Shown here: piece by piece, positions 41,501-46,255 of the stretch
Numbering within the stretch: the first letter of the stretch is position 1
Layout of the letters: each line of letters begins with the position of its first letter
NCBI GenBank assembly: GCA_004556705.1
Contig: SFGA01000012.1
Span: 1 to 46,255 of the forward strand
Reading direction: 5' to 3'
Origin: Ruminococcus sp.
GTDB lineage: Bacteria; Bacillota; Clostridia; Oscillospirales; Acutalibacteraceae
DNA: 46,255 bases
Program-made: the position numbers and the translations under genes
The notes under the pieces: model-generated
Database searches by the model: none
What the model saw: the letters and a program-made list of their open reading frames with translations, nothing else
What the model was told of the DNA's origin: nothing

Positions 41501-43911
41501 TGCCAGCTTCTGGTACCTTTTTCCAAGGAGTTGAAGTCGCCGAACGGTATAACCTTGTTGTTTGTAAGCGCCTGACCTATTATAACAGAGTTATCGGCAA
41601 GCTCTTCCTCAATGAAGTTGAAGTACTTTAAGAGCTTCTCCTCCTCCGCTTTGCCGAGCATTGTAAGCTGGCTCAGGTTGAGGCGGATATAAATCTCATA
41701 AATACTCTTAACGACGGCTTTATCCTCATCGCTTACCGTAAGAGTATTTTCGTCAAAGTCGGGAAGCTGCTCAAGCTTTGTTGCAATTATCGGAATGAAA
41801 TCATTTGCACCCGAGTTAACCGAACCATAGGTTCCCTCATCCATACAAGCCTGCTTGGCAGCCTTGTATTTTTCCCAAACCTCGGTCATTCCGAGAGCCG
41901 CCGCTTTTGCGTCAAGGTTAGCGTCCTCAAGGAAGGAAGCGTCGATTGTACCGCATTTTGCAGCTTCTTCGGATTTGTTATAATCCTCAATAGATTGTTT
42001 ATAACCGTTTATCAAGTTCTCTATATACTTAACAGCACGGTAATCATAAGAATCGGGGCTTTCAATGTACTTTTGGCAAGCATTGAATATAGCGCGCGGA
42101 ATTTCAGTTTCCTGATCGTAATAATTCTTAACAGGGGAGCCGGTATTTACTGCTCCGTTAAGTGTATTTTCGCTGTACTGCTGACCGTCTGTACGGTAGA
42201 ACAATACGTTATCGAGGAAAATCTTTTTTCCGATACTGTTCTGGCTTGTTTCAAGGCTCGGATTATCCGAATCTGCCGTACAGCCCGTAAACTTAAAGCC
42301 TGCGGACATAATATCCTCGATAGCCTTATAGCCGTTTTCACGGTTTACAACGTTTCCGTCAGCATCAATGTACGCTTTTTTGGGAAGCTCTGCTGTCGTC
42401 TTGGTTCCCTCCGAAACATCCATACAAGGTGCGAGCATCAAGCCTTCGCCGACATAGTAACGACTATTTAGACCGGGTCTGTTGACCGTAAAGGCATAGT
42501 GTCTTACAAGAAGCGCATCCGAAATGGATGTTCCCGCAGGGTCAACCAATACCGGATTTGCAAGTTTAATTACATCGTTATAATATTTATTTGCTCTTGC
42601 AGTTGTGTTACTTGAAGACCACCCGTCATAAATGTATTTTCCGTCTATTTGCGGGGTGGTTGTTCCAAACTCTGTATTGGAATTGGTAACAACCGAATCC
42701 GTCTCGGAGCACATAAATTTAAGCGGTACGCTTACATATCCGCAGAAATGGTCGAGGTCAATCGTACCGTCTGCGCTGAGCAATACCTTTTTCCAGCCGC
42801 CGTCTGCCTGCTGAAGATACAAGTAGGGAGCTTCTCCCGTGTATCCGGGCTTTGAAGCACCGATAGCCGCACCGACAGTCGAGTAAATTATATCGCCGTA
42901 TCTGTTGAAAGCGTTTTTGCTGTCTGTGTAGTCGTTATCGTAGTCCTGAGCAAACCACTTATCGTTTGAACGCAAACGGAATGAAAGTCCCGTTACGCTG
43001 ACCTGTGAGAAGTCAACATAGAACCAAACCTCGGAAGCACCTGCCGGATCCCATGTCTGACGGCTCCAAGCAACGTCGAATACCTGCGGAACAGCCTCCG
43101 TGGGAGCAGACTCAATACGCATAGCATAGCCTTTTGTTCTGCTGTAATCAGTCAGGTTGCCGCTTGCGTCATAGGTATATTTCTTTGCGCCGACGCCATT
43201 TGTGCTGCCGCCGTAGGTAAGATGATTACCCTCCTGCATAAAGTCGAACGAAGCGGATTTACCACGGGTGTTATTATCGTCCTGCGTTCTCTCTGTTATT
43301 CCGTAGGAGGAATATGTACCGTGGTTGTCGTTGTCCGACTTGCTTTCAAATGTAAGAATTTCACGAGCAGCGTATGCGTTCGATGTAATGGGTGCATATT
43401 CGCTCTCATCATATATGAAAATCGGAACGTCGGAAACATAAGCGTTTACAGGCTCAGAGAACCAGCCCTCGCTGTCAAATGCCACAACAGACACATTGTA
43501 GCGGTGATCCTCTAAAAGTCCCGTGCTCAATTTCTGTTCGATTTCTGCCTTTGTGATTTCAGCCGAATACGGTGCCGTTCCTGTCGGCTTAACTATTTTA
43601 CGCAATATAACCGTATCCGTATGCAGGCTTGTGTATGTACCGAGGTCAACAAGCTCTAACATATAGCCTGAAATAGTTTTTGCCTTTTTAAGCACGCTGA
43701 CAGTAGCCGCAGGGAATCTGACCGAAATTCCCCCATCGGCATTGATTGACGCCGACACCTCACGTGCATCATCGTCGTTAAAGGTTGGTATCGGGTCGTA
43801 TGTACCCGGACCTGCCGCCAAAGTAAACGGTACTGAGGTTACCAACAGTACGACACTCAACAGCAAAGCAGTTATGCTTTTTCCGAGCTTAATTTTCTTA
43901 TCTCTTTGCAT
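38566..43911 (-). CDS. Giant secreted multidomain protein, putative tip adhesin
   Basis: About 1781 residues. The start at 43911 (MQRDKKIKLGKS) follows aaaggag. Signal peptide to about residue 33 (FTLAA). Then: a fibronectin-III-like domain (about 40-165); a beta domain from about 190 with VWFYVDFSQVSVTGLSF and HFCGYVSVPL; a helical stretch; a second copy of that beta domain (LVFYADFSQLDTFTMAF, HYKGYVMVPL); long helical linkers; and at the end two Ig-like domains. The last (YTVTIPAEFNVAWDD to PVGEYKTTLTYTVTYTD, about the final 115 residues) matches the domain of the five small proteins encoded downstream. No membrane anchor, LPxTG or catalytic motif is seen. The duplicated domains resemble carbohydrate-binding folds, but this is inferred. 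Confidence 0.8.
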   Translation of the reverse strand: MQRDKKIKLGKSITALLLSVVLLVTSVPFTLAAGPGTYDPIPTFNDDDAREVSASINADGGISVRFPAATVSVLKKAKTISGYMLELVDLGTYTSLHTDTVILRKIVKPTGTAPYSAEITKAEIEQKLSTGLLEDHRYNVSVVAFDSEGWFSEPVNAYVSDVPIFIYDESEYAPITSNAYAAREILTFESKSDNDNHGTYSSYGITERTQDDNNTRGKSASFDFMQEGNHLTYGGSTNGVGAKKYTYDASGNLTDYSRTKGYAMRIESAPTEAVPQVFDVAWSRQTWDPAGASEVWFYVDFSQVSVTGLSFRLRSNDKWFAQDYDNDYTDSKNAFNRYGDIIYSTVGAAIGASKPGYTGEAPYLYLQQADGGWKKVLLSADGTIDLDHFCGYVSVPLKFMCSETDSVVTNSNTEFGTTTPQIDGKYIYDGWSSSNTTARANKYYNDVIKLANPVLVDPAGTSISDALLVRHYAFTVNRPGLNSRYYVGEGLMLAPCMDVSEGTKTTAELPKKAYIDADGNVVNRENGYKAIEDIMSAGFKFTGCTADSDNPSLETSQNSIGKKIFLDNVLFYRTDGQQYSENTLNGAVNTGSPVKNYYDQETEIPRAIFNACQKYIESPDSYDYRAVKYIENLINGYKQSIEDYNKSEEAAKCGTIDASFLEDANLDAKAAALGMTEVWEKYKAAKQACMDEGTYGSVNSGANDFIPIIATKLEQLPDFDENTLTVSDEDKAVVKSIYEIYIRLNLSQLTMLGKAEEEKLLKYFNFIEEELADNSVIIGQALTNNKVIPFGDFNSLEKGTRSWQFENSKYAGQVGKDYYYSKGYLTYQAPFAALSAHSEDTATPTLIPTGAFGSDPQRNGITSYRQNGTSAIITSNGLEGNNAATVTINNQYAEDRKGWYNCISITKGLVDKEPSNSGDYSALRANNMSSESLGDFAKSYNKNDIGETDRLALVFYADFSQLDTFTMAFNISSYYEGAAEDYTLDFGSNNAASYFYLINPKTGEWVKCTPKDEGKRRIYAYTSDYGIDTGDGDYLTLSHYKGYVMVPLFQFARGVQGASVSSNYRIDEKAEALNNIFRVTIGIAPLSDYNDSSVNGKSATAMNGKSFTIGSVGFTYRQGTSVYGEGVQNRTGDVSFDDYTQVKSLTSMRFENAVADIDIYKANTRTEKINTALALYAQLSDYQKTIPSVVRAYSVLQNYKNIDDGITLLDPPQIAVADLKSLIEAMPTAATGGSVTGSNTLPYPGFVIGTDENGAKKPLINYGAYDLTAADVQNIIDWYELSYKRYTDEEIAELGTDNVAKMENLYKVAKRLRLLEEYRDGYKSDSGTDIIGIKDLNTFIASMYGNTGKATDLTTDLRLIPTNQTAALENYIEKYNDLDYYAKYILTDKADNFASAPQYKNFAKSAEAVNKVLANIKTYTDDITGETVKGGIVQLEEKYTELYNTVKGKMDSNAIQNLTEITEAVEEYNSFKSYVKQIQEVNDGNTVNSSDGEALHGIIDTLRLFPRYTADTTDKTIYLSKDKLSETDTYSVTYSEQLPSATPVNTQINLTSVNGQLQNALGENAAYDVKVTVNGSTKTYSAADLTAGVKLSDVANNTLTPGAPLTVNVEVSLPAELAVANAISDKLVFTYTDDAGTVLKDSTGKELKKTLEVIYTPNDAYTVTIPAEFNVAWDDSTDQSVDCKVSTSLKAGAKLNVAVTCDGTPDSAGAYTGAGQLTSSNPSFNLTYNYKGFDPSNFTGINTDVGLNTTPYLSVSGWDAVPVGEYKTTLTYTVTYTDATP

Positions 43912-43960
43912 TAACTGCAACTCCTTTCCAAAATCAATATATAATAGTATAGTAAATTTA

Positions 43961-44752
43961 TTAAGAAGCGATTATGGTCGTTTTAATATCCATATTGTTA
44001 AGCTTTCTCTGCTCGCTGTCGAAGCTAAAAGTCTTAACATGCACTATTGCGTTATAGGTTCCTGCTTCAAGAGCCTTATTCATTGTGAAAGCCGAAATTG
44101 AATATCCCGGCGGCAGCAGGTTCGAGGTGTAGATAATCTCGCCCGTGTCCGCAAGCTCAATTTCAATAACGAAGTAGCAGGGATTTTCCTCGGGGTTTGA
44201 AAAAACGAAGCTCTGCTCCTTTGTGCCTGCTTTCAATTTCATTTCGGGGATGCCGTTTATTTTAATCTGCGCACCCTTTGTGTCCGTCTTGACGGGTACC
44301 GAGATTTCTCCGTTGCCCAAAACTGCGTTCGGGTCGATTACACCGATCGGATTTGTGGTTGTCTGCTCATCATCCTTCGACGGAACGAAATTTTTAATGA
44401 GAAGTGCCAAGCCGACAATCACAGCCGCCGCAATCAGCAAATACAAAAGCCACATAAGAAGTGCGCTCTTGACAACGGCTAAATATTTGCCGTCGCCGAC
44501 CTCAATATAGCCCTTAACGCAGGAAAACGCAGGCTTGCTCGGCTTATAAACCTTTTCCTCCTGCTCGTTAGAAACAAGCACGCCGATTTCCTCGTCTCCC
44601 TTTCCGACCTGACCGACAACGGTATAGCCGCCGGCAGGATAAAGGCTTTTCATCTGCTTTTTAAGAATATAGGTTGTTGCGAAATCAGCCTTCTTATCCC
44701 GAAACACTCCGTCGCCCGTAAATGACGACTGAATAAACCTTAAATCGGACAA
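43961..44752 (-). CDS. One-pass membrane protein, first gene of the fibre-like cluster
   Basis: 263 residues. An N-terminal cytosolic part of about 95 residues, with a YTVVGQVGKGDEEIGVLVS beta segment, precedes one membrane helix (about 97-119). A short linker and an external beta domain follow, ending in ETGEIIYTSNL-like and LPPGYSISAFTMNKALEAGT segments. The C-terminal domain resembles small beta domains seen after single spans in other clostridial proteins. It begins with TTG at 44752 behind cggagga at 7 bases, a low-efficiency start with a strong site. Function unknown; it may be an assembly or sensing factor for the surface proteins. Confidence 0.7.
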   Translation of the reverse strand: MSDLRFIQSSFTGDGVFRDKKADFATTYILKKQMKSLYPAGGYTVVGQVGKGDEEIGVLVSNEQEEKVYKPSKPAFSCVKGYIEVGDGKYLAVVKSALLMWLLYLLIAAAVIVGLALLIKNFVPSKDDEQTTTNPIGVIDPNAVLGNGEISVPVKTDTKGAQIKINGIPEMKLKAGTKEQSFVFSNPEENPCYFVIEIELADTGEIIYTSNLLPPGYSISAFTMNKALEAGTYNAIVHVKTFSFDSEQRKLNNMDIKTTIIAS

Positions 44753-44850
44753 TTTCAGTTCCTCCGTTCCCTTTTTCTGTATTTATTCACGGATTGTGTA
44801 CGCTTTATGGATCAACCAATAGATTTAGACAGTTATCCACCTTAAAATTA

Positions 44851-44879
44851 TATATATTTTACCAAAGCATATATGCCAA
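44851..44879 (-). promoter_or_regulatory. Possible promoter of the surface cluster
   Basis: TTGGCA (44874-44879) and TATATA (44851-44856) on the minus strand, spacer 17, about 100 bases before the first gene. No other good promoter is seen for the cluster. Confidence 0.45.
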
Positions 44880-45175
44880 TTTGACATTCAGTAAATGTTT
44901 TTAGGCTATTTTTGAGAAAAAGATTGTGAAGTTTTAGACGATTTTTCGGCGAAATGTACAATAATTCCTTTTTTCGTGTTTTTTTGCAAATCCGGACGGC
45001 TGTAAATTTGCCCTAAATTGTTAAAAATGTAACTGTAATATGTATTCTGACAGCGTACAGCACCCTTTTTATATATCAAACCGAATTCACAGTAAATTTT
45101 CAAAATATACTTTTTTGTTTTTTCTCGGTATGCCACAATAAATATATTAAAAAAATCAGCGTTAGGAGTGTTTAT
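44880..45175. other. AT-rich intergenic region without a recognisable gene
   Basis: It separates the surface cluster from the decayed two-component remnant. A small imperfect palindrome (cattcagtaaatg, 44885-44897) lies next to the candidate promoter. The only long frame here has no ribosome binding site and low-complexity content. I see no RNA gene. Confidence 0.4.
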
Positions 45176-45558
45176 ATGCATATTTTGGTTGTCGAGGACG
45201 AAAGGGCTCTTTGCGACACGCTCATTTACCGTATGCTTTTCAATCTTATCGAAAACGCAATAAGATATAGCCGCCCTGATTCAAGGTTCAAATTTCTGTC
45301 AGCGAAAAGAATGATGATGTTCTTATCAGGGTTAAGGACAACGGCTTCGGCATACCCGAACAGTACAAGGAGAGCATTTTTCAGCCGTTCTTCCGTGTCG
45401 ATAAATCACGCAGCAGAGAGCACGGCGGAGTCGGCTTAGGACTTGCATTGGTTTGGGAAATCGCCTCACTCCACGGCGGCACGGTCAAAGCCGAGGAAAG
45501 CGCCGAAAACGGAACGGTTATGCTCGTTTCATTGCCGAAAAAGAAAGCAGAAATTTAA
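45176..45558 (+). pseudogene. Remnant of a two-component system: response-regulator start fused to histidine-kinase end
   Basis: ATG follows ttaggagtg and the first 19 residues (MHILVVEDERALCDTLIYR) are a typical response-regulator receiver start. The chain then jumps directly to MLFNLIENAIRYS, the N-box of a histidine-kinase ATPase domain. After a one-base frameshift near 45282 the kinase continues to the end: DNGFGIPEQYKESIFQPFF, HGGVGLGLALVWEIASLHGG, then stop at 45556. A response regulator and its downstream kinase have thus lost about 1.5-2 kb between them (an estimate from usual gene sizes). The receiver aspartate, output domain, sensor and histidine are all missing, so it cannot signal. 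Confidence 0.85.
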
Positions 45559-45614
45559 TTTTTCAGCGTATGGCGGTTGGTTTTAAATTCACATTCACGG
45601 ACAACCGCATTTCC

Positions 45615-45820
45615 AGCCCCCCTTGTGTAAAGGGTGCGGGTCTCCTGTGGAGACCTCTGCATTTAATGCAGAAGCACCGACCGAACCGGCAGGTGAGACG
45701 GTGGGTTGCCGTAGGCAACTCGGAGGGATTGTAAGGTTGATTTTATATGAATTTATAAAATCCCTCAGTCATTTTTTTGTTCCAAAAAAACGACAGCTCC
45801 CTTTGCAAGGGAGCCTTTGA
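45615..45820. repeat. Mosaic hairpin repeat, right copy
   Basis: At least four small palindromes in series: cccctt/aaggg near 45617-45634, ggtctcc/ggagacc (45639-45655), ctgcat/atgcag (45657-45671) and gttgcc/ggcaac (45705-45719). The inverted pair gagggatt (45723-45730) and aatccctc (45759-45766) follows. The block ends with gctccctt/aagggagc (45796-45814), the part shared with the left end of the window. Non-coding; probably a compound interspersed element of this genome. Confidence 0.7.
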
Positions 45821-45849
45821 CGGACAGCCCCTACGATATGATATTTAAT

Positions 45850-46149
45850 TCAATTTACAGATAACCTATAATTTTTCAACGTCGTAACCGTAACATATTC
45901 GTCGCCTGATATTTCGACCGAATATTTACCGCCGTATCTCTTGGCAATATCCTTGATTATCTTTGTACCGAAGCCGTGTTTTGACTCGTCACGCTTCGGC
46001 TTTTTTTCTGTGTTGTTAAACTTGTTTTTTGTTTTGACTTCCACCTCGTCTCGGTCTATAACAATCGAGATAAACGACTTTCTTTCCCGACTTAAAAAAC
46101 GATAATTTCCCTTTTCCCATATAGTATAGAAAACACCGACTGTTGTCTC
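45850..46149 (-). pseudogene. Truncated GHKL-type histidine kinase, C-terminal fragment
   Basis: An open frame without an own start encodes about 100 residues. It includes FISIVIDRDEVEVKTKNKF and a G2 box, KHGFGTKIIKDIAKRYGG, typical of AgrC/NatK-like GHKL kinases. The N-box expected just upstream is not recognisable (VGVFYTIWEKGNYRFLS instead). The frame meets a stop at 46150-46152, a few bases from the IS end, so insertion of the IS element and decay are the simplest explanation. The shorter frame starting at 46044 is only its tail. Confidence 0.7.
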
Positions 46150-46156
46150 CTAATGC

Positions 46157-46255
46157 TGAAGTGAACCCAAAAGTTTAGACAAAATTAAATATTAAATTGT
46201 TAGTGAATGAGTTCGGTATTGTACCGGGCTCATTCCTTTTAGTTTTAAGGAAATT
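46157..46255. mobile_element. IS3-family insertion sequence, one end
   Basis: The sequence from tgaagtgaacccaaaagttt onwards resembles a terminal inverted repeat of the IS3/IS150 group. It is followed at once by the end of a transposase gene on the minus strand. The element continues beyond the window, so its length and target duplication cannot be seen. Confidence 0.8.
46192..46255 (-). CDS. IS3-family transposase (OrfB), C-terminus only
   Basis: Only the last 20 residues are inside the window. They read LKGMSPVQYRTHSL plus a short end, the almost invariant C-terminus of IS150-type OrfB integrase-like transposases. The catalytic DDE core lies outside. The stop is at 46192-46194, about 35 bases from the IS end, normal for this group. 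Confidence 0.8.
   Translation of the reverse strand, partial: ISLKLKGMSPVQYRTHSLTI

Noticed and set aside
44906..45181. Open frame of 91 codons on the minus strand
   Set aside because: No ribosome binding site, low-complexity AT-rich coding, and it overlaps the start of the two-component remnant.

Overview
The window looks like chromosomal DNA of a low- to mid-GC anaerobic Firmicute, most likely a gut clostridium of the Ruminococcaceae/Oscillospiraceae type. The support is a PolC-type replicative polymerase, the pyrH-frr-uppS-cdsA-dxr-rseP-ispG-polC gene order, pyruvate phosphate dikinase, a radical SAM maturase-like enzyme and strong GGAGG ribosome binding sites. This is inferred from gene content; no rRNA or other taxonomic marker lies in the window.

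Left part (1-13.4 kb): a hairpin repeat; a small P-loop protein; a collagen-like/leucine-rich-repeat surface gene broken by two frame breaks; a divergent XRE regulator; a two-gene membrane permease-like pair; an alpha/beta hydrolase; a diguanylate cyclase with a small membrane protein; a cysteine-rich protein; a HAD phosphatase; an anSME-like radical SAM enzyme; a DtxR-like regulator; and an aldo-keto reductase/peptide deformylase pair.

Middle (13.4-28.6 kb): ppdK, then one long minus-strand unit reading pyrH, frr, uppS, cdsA, dxr, rseP, ispG, polC, a DUF3592-like protein and an M20 peptidase. It joins UMP phosphorylation, ribosome recycling, isoprenoid and phospholipid precursor synthesis, envelope proteolysis and DNA replication. 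The PolC here lacks the 3'-5' exonuclease insertion of its family.

28.6-35 kb: a nahK-like sugar kinase with a GH35 beta-galactosidase (host-glycan galactosides), a FucO-like alcohol dehydrogenase, a TraX-like membrane protein, and an ECF sigma factor overlapping an unrecognised gene.

35-44.8 kb: the most interesting region. One minus-strand cluster encodes a one-pass membrane protein, a giant secreted protein of about 1780 residues, five small secreted paralogous beta-domain proteins, and a membrane-anchored protein with a Pro/Thr stalk. The C-terminus of the giant protein carries the same domain as the five small proteins. That is the architecture of a two-domain tip adhesin with its pilins, yet no sortase, chaperone, usher or type IV pilus gene is present in the window. 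I propose it as a candidate undescribed surface fibre or matrix system.

Right end (44.8-46.3 kb): decay. It holds a response-regulator start fused to a histidine-kinase end, a mosaic hairpin repeat related to the one at the left end, a truncated GHKL kinase fragment, and the end of an IS3-family insertion sequence that runs off the window.
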